Assembly: GCF_016405885.1 (NCBI RefSeq) | Contig: NZ_JAEKGC010000001.1 | Location: 1 to 64,000 of the forward strand | DNA: 64,000 bases | DNA from: Arthrobacter sp. MSA 4-2 | GTDB lineage: Bacteria > Actinomycetota > Actinomycetes > Actinomycetales > Micrococcaceae | Direction: 5' to 3' | Shown: in pieces, positions 26,001-35,755 of the stretch | Numbering within the stretch: position 1 is the first letter of the stretch | How the letters are laid out: each line of letters opens with the position of its first letter | The notes under the pieces: model-generated | Seen by the model: only the letters and a program-made list of their open reading frames with translations | What the model was told of the DNA's origin: nothing | Databases searched by the model: none | Position numbers and translations under genes: made by a program

Positions 26001-26873
26001 GTGGACTGGCTGAGCGCCCTCCAGGGCCTCCGCGCGGAGCGGTCACCCGGGGTCCTCGCCACGGTGACCGAGGTGCGCGGCCACGCGCCCCGGGACGCCG
26101 GAGCGAAGATGGTCGTGGGAAGCGAGGCGACCTGGGACAGCATCGGCGGAGGCAACCTCGAGGCGAGTGTCATCGAGCGGGCGCGGGCGATGCTCGCCGC
26201 CGGCACCGGAGTCCCCGAGACCCTTGAGTTCTCCCTGAACGAGCACGCGGCGGCCCGGCACGGGCGCCAGTGCTGCGGTGGGGTGGTCCGGGTCCTCCTC
26301 GAGCCCTTCCTTCCCCGGCCGACGGTCGCCGTGTTCGGGGTGGGCCATGTCGGCTACGAGCTGGCCCGGATTCTGTCGCGGCTGCCCCTTACCCTGCACC
26401 TCGTCGACAGCAGGGCCGACCAGGTTGACCCTGGACGGCTCGCCGCCGTCACCGCCGGTACCGCCGACGTCCGGCTCGTGGCCAGCCCCGTGCCCGACAC
26501 TGTGCTGGGCACCCTGCCGTCCGGCTCGCACGTCCTCATTCTGACTCACGACCACGCGGAGGATTTCCTGCTGTGCGATGCGGCGCTGCGCCGCGGCGCC
26601 CTGGGCAGCGTTGGGCTGATCGGCTCGAGGGCCAAGTGGTCCCGGTTCCGCCAGCGCCTGCGCGCCGAAGGCCACAGCGACGCCGCCATCGACGCGATCA
26701 CCTGCCCCATCGGCGTGCCGGGGCTGGCGGGCAAGGCCCCCGCCGTCATCGCCATCAGCGTTGCCGCCGACCTGCTGAAGACCCTCGAGCTTGGGGAGGC
26801 CGGGGTCTCCGGAGCGCCAGAGCCGGTGCGCGCTCCATTCAGCTCGACGGTTCCCGGCCCGCACCCCAGATAG
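26001..26873 (+). CDS. xdhC: XdhC-family molybdenum cofactor sulfuration/insertion chaperone
   Basis: This 290-residue XdhC protein has an N-terminal CoxI-like domain ([49 protein letters not shown]) and a C-terminal Rossmann domain (VAVFGVGHVGYELARIL; LILTHDHAEDFLLCDAAL; GLIGSRAKWSRFRQRL). It loads sulfurated Moco into XdhB. The GTG start lies 1 nt past the xdhB stop. It closes the rightward urate-forming operon. Confidence 0.93.
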   Translation: MDWLSALQGLRAERSPGVLATVTEVRGHAPRDAGAKMVVGSEATWDSIGGGNLEASVIERARAMLAAGTGVPETLEFSLNEHAAARHGRQCCGGVVRVLLEPFLPRPTVAVFGVGHVGYELARILSRLPLTLHLVDSRADQVDPGRLAAVTAGTADVRLVASPVPDTVLGTLPSGSHVLILTHDHAEDFLLCDAALRRGALGSVGLIGSRAKWSRFRQRLRAEGHSDAAIDAITCPIGVPGLAGKAPAVIAISVAADLLKTLELGEAGVSGAPEPVRAPFSSTVPGPHPR

Positions 26874-26908
26874 GCGGGGAAGCCCGGGCAGGAAGAGTGC
26901 GATGCCTG

Positions 26909-26942
26909 CCTAGTAAGGGATGCGGCCTAGTAGGGAATGCGG
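26909..26942. repeat. Adjacent 17-bp direct repeats at the guaD stop
   Basis: CCTAGTAAGGGATGCGG (26909-26925) is followed directly by CCTAGTAGGGAATGCGG (26926-26942). The second copy encodes the last residues and stop of guaD. The first is a decayed tandem duplicate just outside the gene. Confidence 0.75.
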
Positions 26943-27421
26943 TCTGGGTGGGCGGCCCAGACGTCGAAGGGCGTGCAGGGGCCAAGGCTGTCGGAGGTTG
27001 GAAGCTGGAGCTGGCGTGAGGGCATCGACCGCTCCTCCACGGGAGCCGAGAAGTAGTCGTAGAAGACCGCGTCGTCGAAGCCGGCCCGGGCCGCGTCGTT
27101 GCGGTCCGCGGCATACATCACGCGGTCAACTCGGGCCCACAGGGCACTGGCCAGGCACATGGGGCAGGGCTCGCAGCTCGAGTACAGCACGCTTCCGGAC
27201 AGGTCGAAGGATGCGATGGAGGTGCACGCGGCACGGATGGCCACCACCTCCGCGTGTGCCGTCGGGTCGTTTGTCGCGGTGACCCGGTTGACGCCCGGGA
27301 AGACGCTGCCGTCCGGGGTGACGACGACGGCGCCGAAGGGGCCGCCGCCGTTCGAGACATTGGCGACGGCGAGAGAGATCGCCTCGCGCAGGTACTGTTC
27401 GTCCGGAGTTGCGGTGCTCAT
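26927..27421 (-). CDS. guaD: Guanine deaminase (cytidine-deaminase fold)
   Basis: This 164-residue zinc deaminase has TAHAEVVAI (zinc His and catalytic Glu) and SSCEPCPMCLASALW (zinc cysteines). The C-terminus YDYFSAPVEERSMP resembles the Bacillus GuaD domain-swapped tail. It converts guanine to xanthine, the substrate of the adjacent xanthine dehydrogenase. It is convergent with xdhC. The start MSTATPDEQ is chosen because upstream in-frame sequence is not protein-like. Confidence 0.9.
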   Translation of the reverse strand: MSTATPDEQYLREAISLAVANVSNGGGPFGAVVVTPDGSVFPGVNRVTATNDPTAHAEVVAIRAACTSIASFDLSGSVLYSSCEPCPMCLASALWARVDRVMYAADRNDAARAGFDDAVFYDYFSAPVEERSMPSRQLQLPTSDSLGPCTPFDVWAAHPDRIPY

Positions 27422-27611
27422 GGGAGCCTCCCAAGCGATGGCAGCCCACCCTCCGCGCCACCGATACGGAACGGAACAGGCGGCTTGGACAGACGGCTGC
27501 GGTTGGTCATGCAGGTCCACCTGGTGGGCAGCGGCCCCGGAAAGGGCTGCCCGCCGTTGGCTTCGCCCTCGAACTGTAACACCGCGGCGGGGATGCAGCG
27601 CCTCCTGATGC

Positions 27612-27640
27612 TTGTGCTTCACCATCGCAGACAATAACGT
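27612..27640 (+). promoter_or_regulatory. Likely promoter of the malate synthase-allantoin operon
   Basis: A -35 TTGTGC (27612-27617) and a -10 TAACGT (27635-27640) have a 17-bp spacer, about 100 bp before the aceB start. The divergent 320-bp gap to guaD shows no gene. Confidence 0.5.
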
Positions 27641-27741
27641 CCGTACTACGAATGTCAGGGCATGCTCGGGTGCCGTTTCGGCGGCGGTCCGGCGGCAGCG
27701 GCCTTCACCAGCGGGACTCGATCTTCCGAGGAGAGCACAGC

Positions 27742-29340
27742 ATGGCCATAGAACTGACAGATCCCTCACCCGTCGAAGGCGCCGACATCATCCTGACCCC
27801 CGAGGCCCTTTCCTTCCTTGAACAGCTTCACCAGCGCTTCCGCGGACAGCGCGATGAACGACTCACGGCCCGCGCCGCGCGCCGCGCTCAGGCTGCCGCC
27901 ACGGGCCGTCTCGACTTCCTCCCCGAAACCCGGGGGGTGCGCGACGGCGAGTGGAAGGTGGCGCCGGCGCCGCGGGACCTGCATGACCGCCGCGTGGAGA
28001 TGACCGGGCCGGCCTCTCCCGTGAAGATGGCCATCAACGCGCTCAACTCCGGCGCGCAGGTCTGGTTGGCGGACCTCGAGGACGCCAGTGCTCCGACCTG
28101 GCACAACGTCATCGACTCCCAGCTGAACCTCTACCGGGCGGCTCGCGGACGGCTCGATTACACATCGCCGGAGGGCAAGGAATACTCGCTGCGGCAGGAC
28201 GCGCCCCGGGCTGTGGTGGTCACCCGGCCGCGCGGCTGGCACCTGAGCGAGAAGAACGTGCGCATCGACGGCGAGCCGGCCATCGGGGCGCTTGTCGATT
28301 TCGGCCTTCACTTCTTCGCCAATGCGAAACAGCTCCTGAATTCGGGCAGCGGCCCCTATTACTACCTGCCGAAGCTTGAAAGCCACCTCGAGGCCCGGCT
28401 CTGGAATGACATCTTCGTCTTCGCCCAGGACTACGTCGGGGTGCCGCAGGGTTCGGTGCGGGCGACGGTGCTGATTGAAACGATTCCGGCGGCCTTCGAG
28501 ATGGAGGAAATCCTTTTTGAGCTCCGCGACCACGCCTCGGGGCTGAACGCCGGGCGGTGGGACTACCTCTTCAGCATCATCAAGTACTTCCGCGACGCCG
28601 GGCCGGCCTACCTGCTGCCGGACCGCGCCAGCATTTCCATGACCGCCCCCTTCATGCGCGCCTACACCGAGCTGCTGGTGAAGACCTGCCACCGCAGGGG
28701 CGCCTTCGCCATGGGCGGGATGGCCGCGGTCATTCCGAACCGACGGGAGCCCGCCGTCACCGAGGAAGCCTTCGCGAAGGTGCGCGCCGACAAGACCCGC
28801 GAAGCCGACGACGGGTTCGACGGGTCCTGGGTGGCCCACCCCGACCTGGTTCCGGTCTGCCGCGAGGTGTTCGACGCGGTGCTGGGGGACCGGCCGAACC
28901 AGCTCGATCGACAGCGCGAGGAGGTGAGCGTCACCGCCTCGGACCTGCTGGACATCCCCTCGGCCGGCGGAGCCGTGACCGAAGCGGGGCTGCGGCTCAA
29001 CCTGTACGTCGCCGTCGCCTACGTCGCGGTGTGGCTCTCGGGCAACGGCGCGGTGGCGATCCACAACCTGATGGAGGACGCCGCGACGGCGGAAATCTCC
29101 AGGTCTCAGGTGTGGCAGCAGCTCCGCAACCAGGTGGTCCTCTCCGACACGGGAAACACCGTCACCCCCGAACTCGTGAAGGCCCTGCTCGACGAGGAGG
29201 TCGACCGGCTCCGGACCGAGGTCGACGCCGAAACCTTCGCCCGCTACTACGAACCGGCCCGGGCGCTGATTGCCGACATTTGCCTGTCCGAGGAGTACAC
29301 GGACTTCCTCACCCTGCCGGCCTACGAGTTGGTCCGCTGA
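27742..29340 (+). CDS. aceB: Malate synthase A
   Basis: This 532-residue protein is of the malate synthase A class. Signatures are RVEMTGPASPVKMAINALNSGAQVWLADLEDASAPTW, VVVTRPRGWHL, YYYLPKLESHLEARLWNDIF, ETIPAAFEMEEILFELRDHASGLNAGRWDYLFSIIK and AFAMGGMAAVIPNR. It condenses glyoxylate with acetyl-CoA. Here it directly follows the purine degradation genes and heads the allantoin operon, so it probably disposes of allantoin-derived glyoxylate and need not be the glyoxylate-shunt enzyme (no isocitrate lyase nearby). GAGGAG precedes the ATG. Confidence 0.96.
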   Translation: MAIELTDPSPVEGADIILTPEALSFLEQLHQRFRGQRDERLTARAARRAQAAATGRLDFLPETRGVRDGEWKVAPAPRDLHDRRVEMTGPASPVKMAINALNSGAQVWLADLEDASAPTWHNVIDSQLNLYRAARGRLDYTSPEGKEYSLRQDAPRAVVVTRPRGWHLSEKNVRIDGEPAIGALVDFGLHFFANAKQLLNSGSGPYYYLPKLESHLEARLWNDIFVFAQDYVGVPQGSVRATVLIETIPAAFEMEEILFELRDHASGLNAGRWDYLFSIIKYFRDAGPAYLLPDRASISMTAPFMRAYTELLVKTCHRRGAFAMGGMAAVIPNRREPAVTEEAFAKVRADKTREADDGFDGSWVAHPDLVPVCREVFDAVLGDRPNQLDRQREEVSVTASDLLDIPSAGGAVTEAGLRLNLYVAVAYVAVWLSGNGAVAIHNLMEDAATAEISRSQVWQQLRNQVVLSDTGNTVTPELVKALLDEEVDRLRTEVDAETFARYYEPARALIADICLSEEYTDFLTLPAYELVR

Positions 29341-30671
29341 TGCCCGCCGAGGCTGTCCTCGGCGCCGCCGACTACGCCCTGGTCGACGCGAAGCTGTCCG
29401 ACACCGACCGGCTGCTGCGGCGCAGCTACCCCGGCGACGACGGCAGCCGGCAGCCCGTCCACACCGTGTACGTTCCGGCGGACCGGATCGAACCGGCGCT
29501 GGCCGGCCGCTGGGGCGGAGAGGCGCTCGCCGCCGTCGAAGCCCACGGCGGGATGGAGGCTCTGTGCAGGACGGTGGGCCTCCCCGAGAACCTGGTGGCA
29601 CCCATCGCCGCCAAGGTGGAGGCGAAACTGCTCCGGGAGCCCATCGAGGACCTCCGCCTCGACTTCGAGGACGGCTACGGCAGCCGGAGTGACGACGAGG
29701 AGGATGCGGCAGCGCTCGAGGCGGCGGACCTCCTCGCCCGCGCCGTCGGGAAGGGAACCGCTGCGCCGTTCGCCGGCATACGGTTCAAGTCCTTCGAGGA
29801 ACCCACCCGGGCCCGGGGCATCCGCACCCTCGACCTTTTCCTCTCGCGGCTGCTGGGGAAGGGGACCTTGCCCGACGGGCTTATGCTGACCCTGCCGAAG
29901 GTCAGCACCGTGGCGCAGGTCGAGGCGATGGCTTACGTGTGCGGACGCCTCGAGAAGGCGCACGGCCTGGATCCGGGCAGGCTGCGCTTCGAGGTGCAGG
30001 TGGAAACGCCCCAGCTGATCCTGGGCGCCGACGGCACGGCCCCGGTGGCGCGGCTGCTGCATGCGGGCTCGGGGAGGGTCTCGGGCCTTCATTACGGCAC
30101 CTACGACTACAGCGCCTCCTTGGAAATCGCCGCCGGGCAGCAGGCGATGGACCACCCGGCCGCCGACTACGCCAAGGCCGTGATGCAGGTGGCCGCCGCC
30201 GGAACCGGCGTGCGCCTCTCCGACGGTTCGACGAACGTCCTGCCCGTGGGCTCCGCCGAAAACACCGCAGCGGCCTGGGTGCTTCACGCCCGACTGGTCC
30301 GCCGCTCGCTGGAGCGGGGCTACTACCAGGGCTGGGACCTCCACCCGGCCCAGCTTCCCACCCGGTTCATCGCCACCTACTCCTTCTATCTTTCGGGGTT
30401 CGACTCGGCGGCGTCCCGGCTGCGCAACTATGTGCACCGGAGCGAGAGCACCGTCCTTGACGAACCGGCCACCGCCCGGGCGCTGGCGCGGTTCCTGCAG
30501 CGGGGGCTCGACTGCGGAGCGCTCGACGGGCAGGACATCGAACAGCGGACCGGTGTCGACCCTGCCGAGCTGGCCCGGCTTGCCCACCCGCGGCCCGCGC
30601 ACCCTCGGCCCCCCTCCGCAGCGGCGCCCAGCGTCCCCGACCCGAGCCGCCGATCCGAAGGACCTTCATGA
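29340..30671 (+). CDS. HpcH/HpaI aldolase / citrate lyase-like protein (DUF6986-type)
   Basis: This 443-residue protein has a TIM-barrel lyase pattern: EDLRLDFEDGYGSRSDDEEDAAA (acidic metal region), LMLTLPKVSTVAQVEAM, RFEVQVETPQLIL (catalytic glutamate strand) and SGLHYGTYDYSASLEIAAGQQAMDHPAADYAKAVMQVAAAGTG. The ATG overlaps the aceB stop (TGATG), and the 3' end overlaps the ureidoglycine enzyme gene. It is larger than HpaI aldolases and close to CitE-like proteins. Its fixed place in the operon suggests action on a ureide- or glyoxylate-derived C-C or C-N lyase step, but no reaction can be assigned. Confidence 0.85.
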   Translation: MPAEAVLGAADYALVDAKLSDTDRLLRRSYPGDDGSRQPVHTVYVPADRIEPALAGRWGGEALAAVEAHGGMEALCRTVGLPENLVAPIAAKVEAKLLREPIEDLRLDFEDGYGSRSDDEEDAAALEAADLLARAVGKGTAAPFAGIRFKSFEEPTRARGIRTLDLFLSRLLGKGTLPDGLMLTLPKVSTVAQVEAMAYVCGRLEKAHGLDPGRLRFEVQVETPQLILGADGTAPVARLLHAGSGRVSGLHYGTYDYSASLEIAAGQQAMDHPAADYAKAVMQVAAAGTGVRLSDGSTNVLPVGSAENTAAAWVLHARLVRRSLERGYYQGWDLHPAQLPTRFIATYSFYLSGFDSAASRLRNYVHRSESTVLDEPATARALARFLQRGLDCGALDGQDIEQRTGVDPAELARLAHPRPAHPRPPSAAAPSVPDPSRRSEGPS

Positions 30672-31483
30672 CCAGCCCCACCTACTACACGCCGCAGACC
30701 GGCCTCCCGCCGCAGACCGATCTCCTCTCCGGGCGTGCCGTGGTGACCGAGGCATACACGGTGATCCCCCGGGGCGTCCTGCGGGACATCGTCACCAGTG
30801 TCCTGCCCGAATGGCACGCCACCCGCGCCTGGATCCTCAATCGTCCGGTCGCCGGCGGCGCGACGACGTTCGCCCAGTACCTGATGGAGGTCGCCCCCGG
30901 TGGGGGGTCCGATGCGCCGGAACCCCAGTCGGAGGTCGAATCCTTCCTCTTCGTGCTCTCCGGAACCCTCGACGTAAGCATCGGCGGCGCTGCCTCTGCC
31001 CTGGGGCCGGGAGGGTTCGCTTACGTTCCACCCGCTGAGCCGTGGTCGGCGCACAACGCCGGGGCCAGCAACGCCACGTTCCAGTGGATCCGCAAGCGCC
31101 ACCAGCCTCTGCCCGGGCATGCCCCCGCCGCCGTCGTCGGCAATGAACAGGACATCGAGCCGGACGCCATGCCCGGCACGGACAACCGGTGGCGCACCAC
31201 CCGCATGCTGCCGGTCGACGACCCCGCCTACGACCTGCACGTCAACGTCGTCACCTTTGAACCGGGCGCCTCCATTCCGTTCGCCGAGACCCACGTCATG
31301 GAACACGGGCTCTACATCCTCGAAGGCAAGGGGGTGTACCGGCTCAACGACGACTGGGTGGAAGTCGAGGAGGGCGACTATCTGTCCCTGCGGGCCTTCT
31401 GCCCGCAGGCCTGCTACGCCGGAGGGCCCGGTAACTTCCGCTACCTGCTCTACAAGGACGTCAACCGCCAGATCGTCCTCTGA
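30668..31483 (+). CDS. allE: (S)-ureidoglycine aminohydrolase (bicupin)
   Basis: This 271-residue double-cupin protein has [36 protein letters not shown] N-terminal sequence, [17 protein letters not shown] in cupin 1, and [47 protein letters not shown] in cupin 2, with the metal-binding Glu/His/His/Gln set characteristic of YlbA/AllE. It removes ammonia from S-ureidoglycine to give S-ureidoglycolate. It overlaps the preceding lyase gene by 4 nt. Confidence 0.93.
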   Translation: MTSPTYYTPQTGLPPQTDLLSGRAVVTEAYTVIPRGVLRDIVTSVLPEWHATRAWILNRPVAGGATTFAQYLMEVAPGGGSDAPEPQSEVESFLFVLSGTLDVSIGGAASALGPGGFAYVPPAEPWSAHNAGASNATFQWIRKRHQPLPGHAPAAVVGNEQDIEPDAMPGTDNRWRTTRMLPVDDPAYDLHVNVVTFEPGASIPFAETHVMEHGLYILEGKGVYRLNDDWVEVEEGDYLSLRAFCPQACYAGGPGNFRYLLYKDVNRQIVL

Positions 31484-31532
31484 GCCGATGGCGGCCGCGG
31501 GCTCAAATCGGAGTAAGGAGGGAGGGAACTTC

Positions 31533-32900
31533 ATGGCCGATCCATCCGCCGCCGGTTCTTTCACCCGTGGCTTCGACCTGGTGATCCGCGGCCGCAGGGT
31601 CCTGACCGAGGGGGGTCTTTGGGAACTTGAGGTCGGCGTCGTCGACGGGACGATCACGGCCCTCGCACCGCGGGGGACCGGGCTCACCGGCGCACGCACC
31701 GTCGAGCTCCGCGGTGACGAAACCCTGCTACCCGGCCTCGTGGACTCCCACGTCCACGTCAATGAGCCCGGCCGCACCGCGTGGGAGGGCTTCGCCTCCG
31801 CGACGCGTGCCGCGGCGGCCGGGGGCGTCACCACCATCATCGACATGCCGCTGAACAGCATCCCGCCCACCGTGAACGTGGTGGCCCTCGCGCAGAAGCG
31901 GGCGGCGGCCGCCTCCCAGGCCTTCGTCGACGTCGGCTTTTGGGGTGGAGCGGTTCCGGGCAACACCGCGGACCTGCGGGCGCTCCACGAGGAGGGGGTG
32001 TTCGGCTTTAAGTGCTTCCTCATTCACTCCGGCGTGGACGAGTTCCCGCCCCTGGACGCTGAGGAGCTCGAGAAGGACCTTGCGGAACTTGCCAGCTTCG
32101 ACGCGCTGATGATCGTCCACGCCGAGGACGCCCGCACCATCGAGGAGGCGCCCCGGGCCGGAGGCAGCCGGTACGACCGCTTCCTCGCCTCCCGGCCCCG
32201 GCGCGCGGAGAACATCGCCGTCGCTTCTGTCATCGAGCGGGCACGCTCCACCGGCGCCCGGGCGCACATCCTTCACCTATCCTCCTCGGACGCGCTGCCG
32301 CTGATCGCCGCCGCCCGGCGCGACGGCGTGCGGCTTACGGTGGAGACCTGCCCCCACTACCTGACGCTGCGCGCCGAGGAGATCCCTGACGGTGCCACGG
32401 CCTATAAGTGCTGCCCGCCGATCCGCGAGGACGCCAACCGGGAACTGCTGTGGAAGGGGCTCGAGGACGGCACGATCGACTGCATCGTCACCGACCACTC
32501 CCCAAGCACTCCGGACCTCAAGGACCTCGAGAACGGTGACTTCGACGTGGCCTGGGGCGGGGTGTCCTCCCTCCAGCTCGGCCTTCCCCTGGTCTGGACG
32601 GAGGCCCGGAAGCGGGGCATCCCGCTCGAGCGGGTGGTCGGGTGGATGGCGCAGGCGCCGGCCGCGCTCGCCGGCCTGTCCCGCAAGGGCCGGCTCGCCG
32701 TGGGCTGCGACGCGGACCTCGTGGTCTTCGCCGCCGAGGAGAGCTTCACCGTGGACGTGAACGCCCTGCACCACCGCAACCCCGTCAGCCCGTACTCCGG
32801 GAAGCGGCTGACCGGAGTGGTGCGGCGGACTTACCTCCGGGGCACGGAGGTGGACGGCGGAACTCCGCACGGCCGGCTGCTCCGCCGGGGCGAAGCCTGA
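31533..32900 (+). CDS. allB: Allantoinase
   Basis: This 455-residue cyclic amidohydrolase has [21 protein letters not shown] (two metal histidines), [17 protein letters not shown] (carboxylated lysine), [29 protein letters not shown] and [12 protein letters not shown]. These match bacterial allantoinases rather than dihydropyrimidinases. A very strong AAGGAGGGAGGG site precedes the ATG. It hydrolyses allantoin to allantoate. The next enzyme, allantoate amidohydrolase, is not in the window. Confidence 0.95.
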   Translation: MADPSAAGSFTRGFDLVIRGRRVLTEGGLWELEVGVVDGTITALAPRGTGLTGARTVELRGDETLLPGLVDSHVHVNEPGRTAWEGFASATRAAAAGGVTTIIDMPLNSIPPTVNVVALAQKRAAAASQAFVDVGFWGGAVPGNTADLRALHEEGVFGFKCFLIHSGVDEFPPLDAEELEKDLAELASFDALMIVHAEDARTIEEAPRAGGSRYDRFLASRPRRAENIAVASVIERARSTGARAHILHLSSSDALPLIAAARRDGVRLTVETCPHYLTLRAEEIPDGATAYKCCPPIREDANRELLWKGLEDGTIDCIVTDHSPSTPDLKDLENGDFDVAWGGVSSLQLGLPLVWTEARKRGIPLERVVGWMAQAPAALAGLSRKGRLAVGCDADLVVFAAEESFTVDVNALHHRNPVSPYSGKRLTGVVRRTYLRGTEVDGGTPHGRLLRRGEA

Positions 32901-32911
32901 AGGCCGCCGGC

Positions 32912-35755
32912 TCAGGAACGCGTTTCTGCCCGCCGGGTGACCTCCTCAAGGAGCTCCAGCACGTGCTGGTACTGCTCGCCCGTCGCCCGCGTCATGCCCA
33001 GCTCGCACGTCCGGTTACACGAGGCGTGGGCACCGGCGCCGAACTCCGCGATCTCGGCCGCCTGCCGTGCCGTGGCCGACGCGGTCAGCTCGGGGTGCAG
33101 CATGCCGCGGTCGCCGGCGAAGGCACAGCACCCCCAGTTCTCGGGGATCGAGACCTCGGCGGCGACGGCCCCGGCCACCGCCTCCAGCGCCGGATTCACT
33201 CCCAGCCGGGTCGAGGAGCAGGTGGGGTGGAGGGCCAGAGAGTCCCGCTTCTCGTACGGTCCGAGGACCGGCAGGATCCGTTCGGCGGCGAACTCGACGG
33301 CGTCAATCACCCGCAGCGGGCGCTGACCCGGCGCGGGCACCTCGCCGACGATCACCGCGAGCAGACCCTCGGTGCAGGAGGTTGCATCGCAGATCACCGG
33401 AAGTTCGCCGTCGCCGGTGGCCTCCCGCAGCGCCGCAAGGGTGCGGGCCGTCATGGCCTGCTGGCCGTCGACCAGTCCCTTCGAGGACCAGGGCGTGCCG
33501 CAGCACAGCCCGTCGATGGCCGGCGGCACCAGCAGGGTCAGCCCTGCCCGCGCGCAGAGGTCCTCGAAGCTCACCTGCACCCCGGGCGAGGCATTCCCGC
33601 CGGGGGACGCCGGCCCGAACCCTGCTGGTCCAAAAATGGTCCCGACGCATGCCGGGAAGTACACGGCGTCCGCGGCACCCTCCGGCGCCGGGCGCCGCCG
33701 CCGTGAACCGCTGGCGGGCAGCTCGGGGGAGTGGAGCGGCACGGTGTCGGCGCCCAGAACGGCCCGGGCAATGTGGTTCGGGCCGCGGACAATGGGAAAG
33801 GGAAGCTTCGCGGTGAGGCTCAGGGCGGCGCCGGCACCCCGGGTGACGCCGGCCCAGGAGCCGGCGGCGGCGGTTCCGATCCTCCCGGCGACGGGGGACG
33901 CGTTCTCCCGCCGGAGCCGTTTCACCAGCGAACCAGTGTTGATGTCGACGGGGCACGCCGTCTGGCACATTCCGTCGACGGCGCAGGTCTGCACTGATTC
34001 GTAGTCGTAGTCCTTCTCAAGCTCGGTGACCAGCGCCGGATCGCCGTCGAGCCGTGCCTGTTCGATGGCGCGCAGTGTGACGATGCGCTGCCGCGGCGTC
34101 AGGGTGAGGTCCTTGCTGGGGCAGGCGGGCTCGCAGTAACCGCACGAGACGCACCGGTCCACCTCCTCGGCCACCGCGGGAACGGCCTTGAGGTGGCGCA
34201 GGTGCGCCTGGGGGTCATCATTGAGGATCACGCCCGGGTTCAGTACTCCGGCCGGGTCGAACAGTGCCTTGATCTCGCGCATCACCTCGTACAGTTCGTC
34301 GCCGTACTGGCGGCGCACGAAGGGCGCCATGACGCGCCCGGTGCCGTGTTCGGCCTTAAGCGAGCCGCCCTCGCCGAGCACCAGGTCGACGAGGTCCTCG
34401 GTGAACGCCGCATACCGCTCGAGCTCGGACGCCGAGGCGAACCGGTCGGTGAGCATGAAGTGGATGTTCCCGTCCTTGGCGTGCCCGAAGATCACGCTGT
34501 CGCGGTACCCGTACGCCCCGAACAGGGTGGTGAGCTCGGTGCAGGTGCGCGCCAGCGCCGGCACCGGGACGACGACGTCCTCGAGCAGCGCCGTGGTTCC
34601 GTGCGGGCGCGCTCCTGCCACCGAGGCGTAGAGGCCCTTGCGCAGCCGCCACAGTTCGGCCCGGGCGGAAGCATCGGTGCTGAAGACGGCGGGAGTGCTC
34701 AGGCCCAGCGGCGCCAGCACCTCGGCACCGGCCGCCGAGGCCTGCGCCAGTTCCTCCGCGGTGTCCGCCGAGTATTCAACCAGCAGGGCGGCGTGGTCGC
34801 GGACGGCAAGGTCCTTCACGACGGCGGGGGTCCCGCGGAGGTTCTGGCCTACCTTCAGCGACAGGGCATCCATCAGTTCGGCGGTGGCGGCGCCTGAGTC
34901 GACCAGCGCAGGCAGGGCCGAGTTGGCGGCCTGCAGGTCGTCAAAGACGAGCAGCCCCGTGGTGGTGTGTGGGTGCACCGGCACCGTGCGGAAGACGGCC
35001 TCCGCGACGAAGCCCAGGGTCCCCTCGCTGCCCACGATCAGGTGCGCCAGCATCTGGGCAGGGGTCTCGAAGTCGAGCAGGGAGTTGAGGCCGTAGCCCA
35101 TGGTGTTCTTGCGGGAGAACTGCTCGGTGATGATCCGCACCGAGGCCGGGTTGGAGCGTACCCGCGCGGCGAGCCGCAGCAGGCCATCGAAGAGTGCCGG
35201 TTCGAGGGCGCGCAGGCGCTCGTCGGCGTCGGCGGCGCCGGTATCGATCACCGTGCCGCTGGGCAGTACGACGGTGACGGATTCGAGGGTGCGGTAGGCG
35301 TTGTCGGCGGTGCCGCAGCGCATGCCCGAGGAGTTGTTCGCCACCACCCCGCCGATGGTGCACGCGGATTCGCTGGCGGGGTCGGGCCCGAACTTCCGGC
35401 CGTACCGGGCCAGCCGGGTGTTGAGCATCCGCACGGTGACGCCGGGCAACACCTTGACCCGGGCGCCGTCATCGAGCACCTCCATGCCCCGGAAGTGCTT
35501 GCGCACGTCGACCAGCACGCCGTCCGTGACGGCCTGGCCGCTGAGGCTGGTGCCGCCCGAGCGGAGGGTGAGGGGGACGCCCTGGGCGGCCGAGGCGCGC
35601 AGCAGCGCTCCCACTTCGGCGGCGTCCACCGGGGTGGCCACGGCCTGTGGGATCAGCAGGAAGTGGGAGGCGTCGTGGGCGCCGGCGTGGCGGTCGATGG
35701 CGCGTTCGCTGACCCGGGCGGCGTCGGCGACGGCGGCGCGAAGGGCGGTGATCAC
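32912..35755 (-). CDS. FAD/Fe-S D-2-hydroxyacid (probably D-lactate) dehydrogenase
   Basis: This 947-residue fusion starts with an FAD-binding PCMH domain (VPLTLRSGGTSLSGQAVTDGVLVDVRKHF; GGVVANNSSGMRCGTADNAYRTLES), then the FAD-oxidase C domain (FGHAKDGNIHFMLTDRF; EHGTGRVMAPFVRRQYG). A two-cluster ferredoxin follows (CVSCGYCEPACPSKDLT; CAVDGMCQTACPVDINTG), then CCG heterodisulfide-reductase-type domains (GLCCGTPWSSKG; NWGCCAFAGDRGM). This is the giant GlcD-GlcF architecture of quinone-linked D-lactate/D-2-hydroxyglutarate dehydrogenases. It overlaps the N-acetylglucosamine kinase gene by 4 nt (GTGA). Since divergent MurQ releases D-lactate, D-lactate is the favoured substrate (inference); glycolate is an alternative. 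Confidence 0.92.
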   Translation of the reverse strand: MITALRAAVADAARVSERAIDRHAGAHDASHFLLIPQAVATPVDAAEVGALLRASAAQGVPLTLRSGGTSLSGQAVTDGVLVDVRKHFRGMEVLDDGARVKVLPGVTVRMLNTRLARYGRKFGPDPASESACTIGGVVANNSSGMRCGTADNAYRTLESVTVVLPSGTVIDTGAADADERLRALEPALFDGLLRLAARVRSNPASVRIITEQFSRKNTMGYGLNSLLDFETPAQMLAHLIVGSEGTLGFVAEAVFRTVPVHPHTTTGLLVFDDLQAANSALPALVDSGAATAELMDALSLKVGQNLRGTPAVVKDLAVRDHAALLVEYSADTAEELAQASAAGAEVLAPLGLSTPAVFSTDASARAELWRLRKGLYASVAGARPHGTTALLEDVVVPVPALARTCTELTTLFGAYGYRDSVIFGHAKDGNIHFMLTDRFASASELERYAAFTEDLVDLVLGEGGSLKAEHGTGRVMAPFVRRQYGDELYEVMREIKALFDPAGVLNPGVILNDDPQAHLRHLKAVPAVAEEVDRCVSCGYCEPACPSKDLTLTPRQRIVTLRAIEQARLDGDPALVTELEKDYDYESVQTCAVDGMCQTACPVDINTGSLVKRLRRENASPVAGRIGTAAAGSWAGVTRGAGAALSLTAKLPFPIVRGPNHIARAVLGADTVPLHSPELPASGSRRRRPAPEGAADAVYFPACVGTIFGPAGFGPASPGGNASPGVQVSFEDLCARAGLTLLVPPAIDGLCCGTPWSSKGLVDGQQAMTARTLAALREATGDGELPVICDATSCTEGLLAVIVGEVPAPGQRPLRVIDAVEFAAERILPVLGPYEKRDSLALHPTCSSTRLGVNPALEAVAGAVAAEVSIPENWGCCAFAGDRGMLHPELTASATARQAAEIAEFGAGAHASCNRTCELGMTRATGEQYQHVLELLEEVTRRAETRS

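Noticed and set aside
27766-29601. Long reverse-strand open frame (611 codons) antisense to malate synthase
   Set aside because: It is an antisense shadow of aceB with no recognisable domain.
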